From Euprymna scolopes (lineage: Eukaryota > Mollusca > Cephalopoda > Sepiida > Sepiolidae): 64,000 nucleotides of DNA. The stretch spans positions 49,883,805-49,947,804 of the forward strand of contig CM044519.1 of assembly GCA_024364805.1 (NCBI GenBank), written 5' to 3'. The notes beneath the pieces are model-generated. The model saw only the letters and a program-made list of their open reading frames with translations, did no database searches and was not told the origin of the DNA. Below are positions 41,301-54,356 of the stretch, piece after piece. Made by a program: the position numbers and the translations under genes. Position 1 is the first letter of the stretch, and each line of letters opens with the position of its first letter.

Positions 41301-44300
41301 GTAAATGTATTTGTTGATCTTTTGTTGGAAATCTATACATGGGATTTAAATGTTAGATGAATTTATTTATAAGGTTGTTTTATGGCATATCAACCATTTT
41401 TTATTCATTTTGTATAAAAAAATGTTTTTTTGTTTGTTTTTTTACTTTGCAAAATATGATTGAGGGAATGAAAAAAAAATAATAAAAAACAATAACATCA
41501 TCTGTCTGGTGCATTTTTGTTCATGAAGCCAGTATCTTCAGAAAGCCTGATCTGGTAGTACCGGACCATTTCTAAGGCTAACTTTGCTGCTGCTGCAAAT
41601 GTGACTTTGTTTTTGTTTCTTAATATATTTAGTTTTGTTTTGTAGTGTAAGTGGTTTTGTCTATTTTCTAGCAATGAAAATGCATATTTAGAATCTTTGA
41701 AGCTGGATTTGCTTTCTATTTAAACTTTAAAATTATGTATCACACAAGACAAATACAAGCACGGATCATTTATACTAAGAAGGGAGTAAAATGGGGGGCG
41801 GCAAATTGGTTAAATGTGATCAATCAACAGATGAAGCCATAAAAAAAAATATGGCTAGGTTTACAAAAAAAAAAAAAAAAAGTATATATATATAAATATA
41901 ATAAAAACTTACATCAATTTGGAGCAAGGCTAATGTTAACATATCTGGACAATTTTGAACTGGAAATTTGAATAAATCTGTTACGAATTGATAATGACCC
42001 AGATCAGAAAGCCGGAGAAGGGCTTGGACAAGATCTCGTGACTTCCTATAAGAAAGAAAATCAACAGTAAAAAAAAATGCATGCCGATTTTAAGTTATTT
42101 CATACATAATTAATTATAGTGACAAAAAAATTATTACACAATGTAGACAATATTCTCATTTGGGGCATAGTATTTTCAACACTCTGACCAAAGTAATCAG
42201 AAACCTTTTGGTAGATTTTTTTTTTTTTTTTTTAGACCTTTTAGTCAAACTTGGGATTCTGCACAGAATTTAAAACTGCACACTTTAATCCACAGGAGTA
42301 TTGTTATTCTGTCATCCATAGACGACAGTCAAAGTATTATTTTATATCATTCTTCAAGTTCCCTAGAAGACAGTAACTGAAAGGCAAGTTCATTTTGTTT
42401 TACTTTAAGTTACTCCATTTATTTTGATAAAAGTATTGGATAAAGACAAGAATATGGACACCAACAAAACAAAGAAAAATAAAGATTTGACACTGGTTTG
42501 ACCTTTGCACCGGCACATGTCAAACCAGTGTTGATCAAAATCTGTTCTTTTATTTTTCTTGATCGATTGGGATCCTTAGTCTTGATCCAAAGTATTTCAT
42601 GCTCAAAATTATTTGCAGATTTCTTTTCTGTGTATTTAGTGAGTAAACAGTTTGCAATTGATAATTAGGATGGCTTGCTCTATTAGACTTATAGATATAA
42701 GATGATGGAATATAAACCCATTCTTCAAAAAGGACATGATTTCCATTCCATTCCATTGTTGTTAAATTTCTTAATGGTATCAACATTATAGTTGTTGTGT
42801 CGTGGAACAACAGTGAAAATAAAAACAATCAAGCCGAGGTTCGGTTAAGAAACAAGTGTATTAATAATAATGTACAAAGATAGGAAAGCGTGGATATCTG
42901 CTGGGCACTCAGCTAGCAGTTGAAGTGCAGTCGCATCTCTCTCACCGGTGTTGGAATTACTAGCACTATTTATAGTGCTAATCGGTGTAAATTCCTCTGT
43001 TCAAGGAAGGCCGGTATAACACCCCCTTTTGAAAATATCCCGTCTGGGATTAATAAAGTTTTTATTTTGGGTTCACCCTAATCAATTCTGTTGATTTCCG
43101 TTTTCTGCTTGATTTTCTGTTCTCCGGAGCTGTCTCTGGTATGGGCACCTGAAAAGTATCAAACACTGTGTCCATAATGTCCTCCTCGGCCGATCTGGTA
43201 ACCTCACTGTTCGAGTATCTTTTCCGAATTTGGTTAGTGTGATGTTTGTGCACAAAGTCTGGTCCCTTAATCATGTAGACCATGTTGCCTATTTGTTGCT
43301 CAACAATGCCGGACTCCCAGAAAGTCTTATTATTTTTGTTAATCTTGTAGAAGACTCTTTCGCCAACTTAATACCGTTTTTTTTGTTATCGGTTTTTTGA
43401 AGTTTGGCCTATCCTGGTTTGGTAACAACTTGTGAAAAATCGATCTAACCTTGCATCCGAACATAACCTCAGCAGGTGTCTTTGACATTTCGATGTTTGC
43501 ATTCGAAGTGACTCTGTAGACTTGTAAAAACTGTTGAATTGACTTATCCGTCGGCGATCCACTAGCTTTTTTCAGAGCTCTCTTGAATGCGTCAATGAAT
43601 TTCTCTGCTTGTCCATTACTTCTTGGGTGGTTTGGCGGAATGGTAATATGCTCGATTAGATGATCCTCGCAAAAATGTTTAAATTCGGTAGACGTAAATT
43701 GCGTACCATTGTCTGTAACAATGCCGTCTACTACTTCAAACCTTGCGAATAGTTCATGCAGGAAGTTGATAGTTACCTCAGATGTGGGATTCTTACATTT
43801 TAATACTTTCGGCCATTTAGATAGGCTGTCTACAACAATGAGATAGTAGAACCCATCTAGCGGTCCTGCAAAATCTAAATGAATCCTAGACCAAGGTCGG
43901 TCCGGTTTTGCCCACAATCCGAATTGAGTCGGAGGAGCTTTCATAGCTAATGTACATCCCCTACACTCCCTGATTTTTCCTTCTATATCCTTATCCATGT
44001 TTGGCCAATAAACAAAAGAGCGTATAAGGCTTTTCATTCTCGATATACCTGGATGTCCTACATGGAATTCCTTGAGCATTCTTTTATGTAATGTCGCAGG
44101 AATTAGGACCCTGTCGCTATATGACAGGACATTATCGCAAACTGAATAAATTTCTTCATCCAGTTCGTTATTGTTCATCCTTTCTTTCGTGCGTATAATA
44201 AATTTGTCAATCTCTGCCTTACTCTTAATCTCATCAAGCGTTACTGGAAGTTCTCTTATTGTGTCACATAACATTTTTTTTTACTTCAGCTTGAATGGCT

Positions 44301-47300
44301 GCTATTACCATATCCTCCAATGATTCTGTCTACTTAGGTATTAACCTCGATAATCCGTCTGCATGACCAAATTTTTTAGATGGTACATACTCCATTTGAA
44401 ATTTGTAATTCAGAAGTATGGTACCCCATCTGTGGAGTCTATTCGCCGTATGTTGTGGTAGTCCATTTTTCAATCTGAAAATCGTCAATAATGGTTTGTG
44501 GTCTGTAACAGAAATTGCCTACTGTTGGAATATTTTGGGAGAGTAATGGGGTATGATCCCACACAGTCGGACGATTCTATTTATAAACGATGCTGCTAAG
44601 AACTGACGAATCAAATAAATTCACGTGCTGCTACCAACCAATCAGAAACCAGAATTGCTTCATAAATATTAAACCTTTTCTGGTGCAATTTCACATGTTC
44701 TTTCCCGGGTTTCGACACGGTAAGAATATTTTGTTCTGAGGAACTGTCTACTACAAACAAGTCACCTACCAGGACTTGTGTGTAACAGCGAACCATCTGA
44801 AGCTCAAAATGGCTTACATTTCTACACCTACCATGCAGGAAATTTCTTTACTGCGAATATAATGCTTAGTGCCTCTTTTTCAATTTGTGAGTAGTTCTTT
44901 TCGGCTGGCAAAAGTAATCGAGATGAATGTGCTATGGGTTTCACTTTTCCATCATCCATTTGTGTACCTATTTACTATGCCTCCCCACGGGACAGAGTTA
45001 GACACCAGGGTCGTTTTTTAACGTGGAGAAAAGGTACAAAAATAAAAATTGTCTCAGTCGTGAAGGATTTCTCCTCCGCCGAAAGAGAACAAGAAATGGA
45101 AGTGCAGCATCTGAAGAACAGATGGTATTTATTTGCTCCCCCACTGAGCAAATTAGGCACAAGGCCGTTTTTAATGTGAGGTAAAAACCAGCTCCCCTAA
45201 AAGGGGTCACTCTGGTTACCAAAAATAATAATTGTCCCAGTATAGAGGGTTTCCCCTCCATTGACTGGTACAAATTATCTTAAGTGCAGCATCTGCCGGA
45301 ACAGATACTACACTTTGATCTTGTCCCGAAGGCCAAGAATTTGTGTAAAATGCATGCTCCTATGCCATAGGAGCTGGCATCGCTTGCAACCATAATTTCA
45401 TGCTTGGGATTATAATGTGCCAGAAACAAGTCAGACATTAAAGTCTCTTTAATTTCCCGAAATGCTTCTTCACTCTTGCGTCCAGACCCATTTTTGGTCT
45501 TTCCTTAACAGTTCATTTAAAGGCGACCTTAGTTTATGCATATTTGGCACAAATACATTGTAGTAATTTGCCAAACCTAAGAAACTTTGTAAAGATGCAA
45601 TATTTTCTGGAGCAGGCATATTCTTTATTGCACTCAATCTATCTGGATCTGGCCTTCTTCCATGTTTATTGATGATTTGCCCCAAGTATTCTATTTTCTT
45701 CATGAAAAATGTACATTTTTTCCTATTTTACTTTAAATCCATAATCCTGGATCCTTTTCAATACTTGGTTTACATGAGCTTTGTGTTGTTTTTTGCTAGC
45801 GCTTTTCATTAACACATCGTCCAGGTACCCTACTGCGAAATCCAACCCATTTAACATATTGTCCATAATTTGCTGAAAAATCGCAGGGGCAACTTTGACC
45901 CCAAAAGGAAGTCTGTTAAACTTGTACAATCCCTTATGGGTATTAATACATAGCAGCTTTAAACACTCCTCATCAACTGGAACTTGTAAGTACACGTCAC
46001 TGAGGTCAATTTTAGAAAAATATTTCCCTCCACTCAGTTTCACAAATATCTGTTCAGGGCTCGGAAGAGGATAATGGTGATCTTGTAATGCCCTGTTTAA
46101 GCCCGTCGCGAAATCGGCGCAAATCCGAATCTCCTTACTCTTCTTTTTGATGTAAACCGTTGGTGCAGCCCACTCACTGTGATCAATTTTTCCAAGGACA
46201 CCCATGTTTTCGAGTTTTTCTAATTCACCGTCTATCTGTTCTTTAGCGGCGTATGGAACATTTCTTTTCTTTCCGAACACTGGCTGTTCATTTACTTTTA
46301 CGTCAAATTTTGCTACCACTTTTGTACATCTTCCCAAACCGCCTGAAAATACGTCTGGGCAATTCTTTTAACTCTTTCTTAAGTTTTTCTGCCTCCACAT
46401 TCGAATCTTCAACCTTTTGGCAAAATGAGCTTTAAAGGCAGATCCCATAGTTTAAACTTTTAGAACAGATCAGTTCCAAAGAGGTTGTTTGATTTTCGCA
46501 TGACAAAAATTCTTGCTTTTTCGGCCCTGTTCTGGAAAAAAAATATTCGTCAATAATTCTCCTTCGAAGGTAATTTTTTCGCCACTGACGCTTCTCGCCG
46601 TTTTATGTGATTTAATCATAGTGGGTCTCCCAAGCCTCTTCCATGTCTGTACATTAATAATGGAAATGTCAGACCCACTATCAAGCTGTAGCCTTGCTTT
46701 CTTTTTAAACATTTTCACCTGTACATTTTTCCGGATATTTTGTTCCTTAGGTTCAATTTTTGTAAGTTTAATGGATGCCTTTTTACTAGATTTTTTTCGA
46801 CAATGCGATGCTTTATGCCCTTTCTGGTGGCAGTTGTCACATTGTTTGAATTTGTAGGGACACTCATTGTACCAATGTTTATTTCCACACCTCCAACATG
46901 GTCCAGGTGGATCTTTTCACTTTTTCTTTCTCTGCTTAATTTTTGAAGTCGAATTTTTCTTTTGATGGATCTTTAACATGTGACACTCCGCTTTCCTCTA
47001 TGTTACGACTGTCTTATTTCAACGCAATAAACTATTCAGTCTTCCGCTAAGTTTTGTAGTTTTAAATTAGGTTCGTTTTAGAGTTTATTTAAAACATGAC
47101 GCCTGATTTCAGCGTCTTTATTTAAGACCAGCCCTTGCACAAATATTAAACATTTAAAATTATCTGCTGATAATTCCTCCAGTTTAAAATCGTCGCAATG
47201 CTTGTTCACTATACTTGCATAAGTAGTGTAGTCATCTTCCCCTCTTCTAGCAATATTCATACATTTATATCGCCTATGGAAAAGAGACGTTTTTGCAGAA

Positions 47301-50300
47301 AACAGTCCTGAAAGTAACGTAACTTTCTTGGAAGCTCAACTTCCTGGTCTTTTTAGGAGAGTAAAATTCACGAACTTTGTATGCTCGGCTGTTCCCAATT
47401 TCCTTAGCAAATACCTAACTTTTTTCGTGTCTGACCAGTTAGCAAAATCTGATATAAAAATATCCTCATATCGTCTATAGTACTGGACGAAAGTGACAGT
47501 CTTCTGGATTTTCAATAGCGGCCCACACAGCCATTCGAGAAAATGCGTTATGATTATCGTCCGCTTTAGTTAACTGTGTCGCCTCCAGAATTTTTCTTTG
47601 TTTCTCCTATGTTTTCATCAATATTTCCTTAAAGCGTTACCGTTGTTGAAGCATTTTTTCTTCAAATGCTTGTTTAAATCCCTCTTCTCTTTCTACTTGT
47701 TGAATTTGCTGCTTTTGCAACGCGAAATTTTGCTCTGCCTGGATTGAAACAATTCCAACAGTGAATCTTTGAATTTTGCATCCATCATAAGAATTCAGTT
47801 TACAATGTACGTTTGTATTAAAGAAATATTCTTTAGTAAAAATCAACCAAGTTTTCTTTGCCAAGTCTTTTGTTTGCAGTCCTTTTGTTGAACGCTATAT
47901 TTCTAGTCTTACTAGAAACAATCCAGCGAAATAACATTTAACATTTTTTTTTTTATTTGCACGCATTTTTACGTAGCAAAAATAAAATCCGTCGCTTTAA
48001 ATATTCAACGAATTCGTATGCGAAACTTGGTTTTTTTTGGGGTTTTTTTTTTTACCTTCTTTGCCTTTTGCAAAAAAATGACTTGATTCTTTACGGGTTT
48101 GCTAAGCACAAATGACGTACGCGAATAATTTTTCACGGTCTGTCTCTTTTTCTCTCGACAAAGTTAAGAGTGCTTTTTTTTTTTAATCCCAGATGTTATC
48201 GAAATAATGATAAGCTTACACGATATTTGCTAGTTGGTTTTGGGGATTTGACTTTGCAGAAGAAAATTCTTACTGTAGGAAAAATGGCTTCGGGTGGAGA
48301 AAAAATTAAGCCTTTTTGTTTTTCTAAAACATTTGGTAAGTGTGTTCGATTCTTAAATAATTGACATTCGCGTTTTTCACTGTAGATTTTGGTAGCAAAT
48401 TACTATTGTAGTAATTCGCTGCTCTGCCGTAAAGATTTTATGAATCTTTATTTCAATCACTTTTGAGTATTCTCTGCAGTGATGGTCGTTTCGATTCCTT
48501 GTCACAAATCTGTTGTGTCGTGGAACAACAGTGAAAATAAGAACAATCAAGTTGATGTTCGGTTAAGGAACAAGTGTATTAACAATAATGTACAAAGATA
48601 GGAAAGCGTATATATCTGCTGGCCACTGCAAGCAGTTGAAATGCAGTCGCATCTCTCTCACCGGTGTTGGAATTACTAGCGCTATTTATAGTGGTAATCC
48701 GTGTAAATTCCTCTGTTCAAGGAAGGCCAGTATAAGAGTATTTTTGCTGCATGGACAGAGGAGGTAAAAAAATTTAAAAAGACACTTAACAAGTCGCACA
48801 CCTTGGTGGCTCCTTGTGCAGCAAGAATGAATATGTGGCCAAGAGGGGGTTGAGATAGGATGACTTTTTTCTCTTCATGACTTCCTACATCCCTGTCTCC
48901 TCTCCTACATCAGATTATATTGTCAACAATTTATTGGATGTATTACTGCTTCATCTTAACTTATTTCTTGCAGATATATGCATGGATGTTTATCTTCATA
49001 TCTGTATTTAAATTTGTTGCTGAAGAAATCTTTTTGCTAAGTTTTGGTTATTCATTTCCTCAGATCCTACACAACTTGGAATCCAGCAAAATCTCTTTCA
49101 TATCCAGAATAGAATAAATGATCAATGCCTTATCCAATTTTATAGTTTTCAATTTTATTAACATTAATATGAGTTGGGAAGAAAAAGGTTTTCTTTTTAG
49201 TTTGCGAGATAAAATTTATGGCATTGGGTTCTTTAGGATGATGTTGTTGGGTAATTTGATTCACATGTACACCTGTACATCTTGTTGTATTCCTGTCTTT
49301 AGATCTATTTGTAAATATAGGGATATATTTCTGATAACCTTGGATTTTATTTAGTTTCTACCTGGAAAACGAGAGGATATATAACCTGCTGATTCTAAAT
49401 ATGAGATTGGCTGCATATGAAGATCAATCATGTACAATCAAACATCAATATGAACTGTGAGGACATGTGGATATGTTTAGGACAGCGTTCATGCTACCTA
49501 CATGTATCCTGTACAAGAAAAACTATGAACGAATTGTTACGCCACAAATGATTGTCTGCTATCATTAATAAATTATACAACTGTTGAAACAAAATAAAAA
49601 AGAAAGCAACATCCCTGCGATGCTTAATACTACTATTACATGTCATCAACCAACAAGACTCCAACTGACTATGTGATAAGCCACTATTCAAATAATCTCC
49701 TGAAGTCAAAGAATCCATCAACCATTCTAAATTTTTACAAAATATTTCGGAATTGATGCAATTGAGGTTTGCATGGTGGCTGTTTTTATTTGTTTTTTTT
49801 AACACTAGCATTTCACCCCGGCGTTGTCCAGGTTTTTGGAGGTGTATGTTGAGCAAAAATAAAAGCGATCAATTTTTTAAACTTTGACCCCTATTATGAC
49901 CCCTTAACATGTATTGTTTTGGGATCAAAGCAAGTTATTAAGTTAGGTCCATGTCCAAGGAACCTATATCTAAAATTTCACGTGTTTAGACCCAAAATTG
50001 TCGGAGGAGTTTGGTAGAGTTCTCAAAGATCAAATCATTGAACTTTGACCTCTTAACGGCCAAATTTCTGGCCGAAAACCAATCACATAGATTTTCCCAA
50101 CTCTCAGTACCCTGTATATCAAATTTTGAGTCTGTAGACTTAAAATTGACAGAGTTATTGCGTAGGGAAATGTACACACAGATACACAGACACGTTCACT
50201 TTTATAGATATATAGATGAGAAAAAATTTACCAGGTTAAGATTTCTCTGTTATCTTCATCTGGAGCTGCTTTTAAAACATCTGTTATGACGGGTTCATAA

Positions 50301-53300
50301 GGATAGTCAGCAAGGCAAAAGACATCTGGGTTCTTTAAGGCATGAGAGATGAAAGACAACTGGAAAAAAAAAAAAAATTAAAAACAAATGAAATGAAAAT
50401 AAAATTATATTTACAGGTTTGCAGATAATATTTATTTGCAATTTTTGACTGCTAATTTTATGCATTTTTCTTTTTTCGTTATCAATCTTGTCTTCATAAA
50501 AACAGGGACTTTTTTTTTTTTTTTTTCAGAAAATTGATTATGGACAATTTTTGACATTCATATTGGTAGAAGAGATAATGAGATTTTCGAATCTGCACCA
50601 GAAGTACAAGGATGGAAAAAAGTCAAGATGTTGAGATATAACTATACCGCACTATAACACACCGGGTGTCCTTAACCACGTCGGATTCCACCCAATATGA
50701 CAGGTGTTCTTTCGATCATACATTGTCCCGTCACAAGTTGGCCTGTTGATCGTCTTCACCCACTGTTTTCATAGTGGGGCGCTTTGCCTCTAGATCAAAT
50801 CGTCTCCTATCCTGTGCAGGTAGTCTCCGGGTATATTAATCACTCCGCTGGTCCTTGCGGCTTGCTGCAAGGTGAAGAGTCCTCACCACAAACAAACAGA
50901 ACTCCGGTTTATAACAATAACAAACTATTTATTAATTTCATTACTTCATAACAGCTAGTCTAAATTGAGGTGACTGACTATAGCAGTGAAACGATGTAAG
51001 ACCAGACCAGTAAAGTCACAGATTTCCCATTAACAGAGGCTAGTTAACATCATAACATCAGGCCCTGAGGGCTCCCAAATCGGAAGCGCTTGACCAGCCC
51101 AGCCGTTCAGTTTGCTGGCTACAACTCTACTTTTTAGAATTCCTTTTTCTAAAAATCCAACCCCTTTTTCCCCACCTCTCCTTCACAAAGTGGTTACAAA
51201 CACCCTTTGTTTCTTCCTCTTAGAGCTTATCTCAACCAAACCTCAAACTGCACTGAAGTTTTTACTTATTATCAAATTAGGAGTGATTAGTCATTCCAGG
51301 TCGAACACTGCCTGGCGGCGACCCCTACTTTTGACCTCATTCTAAGTTGTCAGCCTTAATCAGCTAAGGGTCTCTGGATCTCTTCATACCTCTCAGGTTT
51401 TAAAAACAACCTTTCATGTTAACAGATATATAACGAGACTGATAAAAACAATTATTTGTTTTTTCTCTTTCTGACAAAATCCCATAGACATTTGTTTTGT
51501 CCCAATCAGACATCAACACCTCCTCTGCCCTCTCTTCCTCTATCCCGTCCAGTCACCCCCCCCTCACTGCAATATGCACCTCTCTGCATGCATTCATGAC
51601 ACCAATAGTGTCAGAGAGATACAACTTGCATAGGTATATGCAAGTTTTATTTTTGAAACACTGCAATAAAAATTATGTAGAAACAAAAGAAAAAACTTAT
51701 TAAGTAGGAAAGAGAAAAAAGCACTAGCATACACAAAAGAGGTCTGCCTTTAATGTTTGTTAATGGTGAACAAGTATTTATTTTTTCTACTTCATTGGCT
51801 AAAAAATCATTATGCAATCACTCCAATTATTTTGAGCAAAATAGTATGTCATGTTTTAGTAACTGCAGGGTTTCTTATGTTGAAGTGTTTATAAAAACTT
51901 TTCTTTTTAAGTGATGCACAGTAAATAGAAAATAAAATGAGAAAAACATTCTTACCTGTCCTTCTGTATTTTTCCATGGTTTATAAATATGTTTCACAGG
52001 AAAAGTTTCATTAAGCGCTTTAATAAAGCCTTGAATAAGTAATCTCAAGCCTTTCTTGTTGTTTATCAGAAAACTTTTATGATCCAGTTCTGCAATCACA
52101 TCATTCCATTGTAAACTGGGAACCTAAAAAGGGGGGAAAATGAGTTTGTTTTTCTAATACATTTTACATCACGAATGTTACAAAATGTCCTGTAAATTTA
52201 GAAATTTACTTATCTGCTGGATTTTGATTTCTTTTACCTTTGAAACAATTAAAAAGTAAACAATTAGAAATGTACTGGATTTTCACACAAGCAGTCAAAC
52301 TTACAAGTTAGGAGATAAACTTCATGTCTTTAGAATCTCATCACAATATAGCATAAGATTTTTCAGTTCTCCAAAATCTTATCAATATTAAAAAATAAAA
52401 ATTTAAGAAAAATCTGTATGATGAACATGAAACAAAAATATACTTCCAAATTCAATTTATTGAGTAAGAAGTTTTATTTTACTAAAGAAAATCAAATTTT
52501 ATGAGTATCTTGCCTGCCATTTTGAAAAAAATTTCAAAGGAAATAGCTCGAGAATTCATACTTATTAAATTTATTCCCATTAATAGTTAAAAATAACTTT
52601 ATAAAAATAAAACTACTTGATCAATTTAGGTGATTTTTTGGTATATGATAAATTTGTTTTGTTATGGGTGCATACATCAGATTTTTCATTTGTTTTTTAA
52701 TATAGAGAATTCTGGGAATAAAAAAAAAAAAAAAAGAAAAAGTTTTTTCTTTTAATTTGAAAAGTTTTCAAAGATTATTCTATATACAGATTATATAGAA
52801 CAAATAGTATATTAATATTATCTTTAGTTTTTTTTTATTCACAATATTTTGGTCAGGTGTACGTTTTCAAAATTAAGAACTTTGATAGAATTTAGAGGCA
52901 AGCAATCCCAGTTTGCGAGTTCACCCAGAAAGTTTATAAAAAAATAAAAAAAAATGCATCTGGAAAAAGTCAGGTTATATCAGGCAAAATGTTGCAAAAA
53001 TAACAACCAAGATGAGAATAGTAACTTGAATAACCTAAATTAACCATTTCTAAAACACCAAATTTTATTACAATATATTTTTTTAAAAATAGAACAAGTA
53101 AACAATAAAAGTAAAAGCAGTTATAGAAATAGGAGAAAAACAATGATACTTTGAAGTTTGTTTAATTCTAAAATAATTTATTTACATTAAATTACTGAGG
53201 TATTGACAAAAAAAATTAATGAAAAAATAATTTCATTTTGAAGTTTGAGGCAAAATATCTTCAGACAACACACCAAAAAAACTACTTACCAATTCTTGGA

Positions 53301-54316
53301 CAATTTGAACAAAAATATCCACATTCCACGTTGTCACACCAGGTTTATCTTTTTCTTTATCATTCCAGTTGGAATTCTAAAAAATGAAATTAAAGAAAAA
53401 AGAAACCATTTGCATAACTGGTTTAATTCATATAAATAAAAACTATTTTTAACTCCACCCAAATAACAATATCATAAATGCAATGAAGAACAAAAAATTT
53501 TTACTCATAATATGAGTGCAAAATGAATAAACTTCAGTAAACTGTTTACAGAGATGCTTCAGAAAATGCTCGAATTACACAACTGAAGGAAAAGAAATGT
53601 TTCTTTTCAGTATAGTATCATTAATGAAGATATTAGTTTCAGGACAGATAACTATAAGAAGCAATGTTAGGCGTCATAACTTTTGCATTTAGTTCTCTGT
53701 AAAGAATTGAGTGATCAACACGTTAGAACAGTTACAAAGTTGAAAACATTTAAAGGAACTGATCAAAATAAGTATACTAATGAGTTACCACTTACCAAGG
53801 TCAAAAGCTATTTGTCAGTTGAATGATGAACAATATTATTAGAGGATTGGAAATGATAGGTTGGATGGGCAAAGTTTACTTCAGCCTAATGGTAATATGT
53901 TTAACAGATGCAAAGTTCTTGGAAAGAAACTATTCAAAGAAGTTCTGTTTGGTTTTAGGTAGACAAAAGTAATATTGAACAACAATCTGCATGGTTAACG
54001 ACATTTTAGTAATGTACATTAGATAATTCTTTTCCTCACCATTACATCAAATTAAAATCAATTTTAAGAAAAAGTTTTCATACTTGATCAACTTGCCCGC
54101 ATGGATTTTTGGCCATCATCCCCATTACTCTGGCGACAGCCGACGGTGTTAATTCTTTCACTTTGAACTGTAAAAGTGTGTTGCGACATTCCTCAACACT
54201 AGAAAACCAAAACAAAAAATGCAACATTTGTTAAAGTTTGTGCCATTTGTGTCAGCTTTTCCAAAATATAAAATCCTAGAAAATAGGATCTTAAGGTTAA
54301 TTTTTTTTAAATCATC

Positions 54317-54356
<40 letters not shown>

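Larger units (their letters stand above)
42793..48737 (-). mobile_element. Ty3/gypsy-type LTR retrotransposon (broken)
   Basis: A 5.9-kb LTR element with both LTRs, in the same orientation as CNOT1, in the 8.2-kb intron. Parts in order on the minus strand: gag region (about 48.0-46.8 kb), an aspartic protease trace (46.7-46.5 kb, [10 protein letters not shown]), reverse transcriptase (46.3-45.7 kb, GYLDDVL), RNase H (45.7-44.4 kb, interrupted by another repeat) and integrase (44.3-43.3 kb, [10 protein letters not shown] and [20 protein letters not shown]). Domain order and motifs fit Ty3/gypsy. It is a fossil with roughly a dozen breaks. The LTRs differ by about 7 percent by eye, so it is moderately old. 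Confidence 0.92.
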
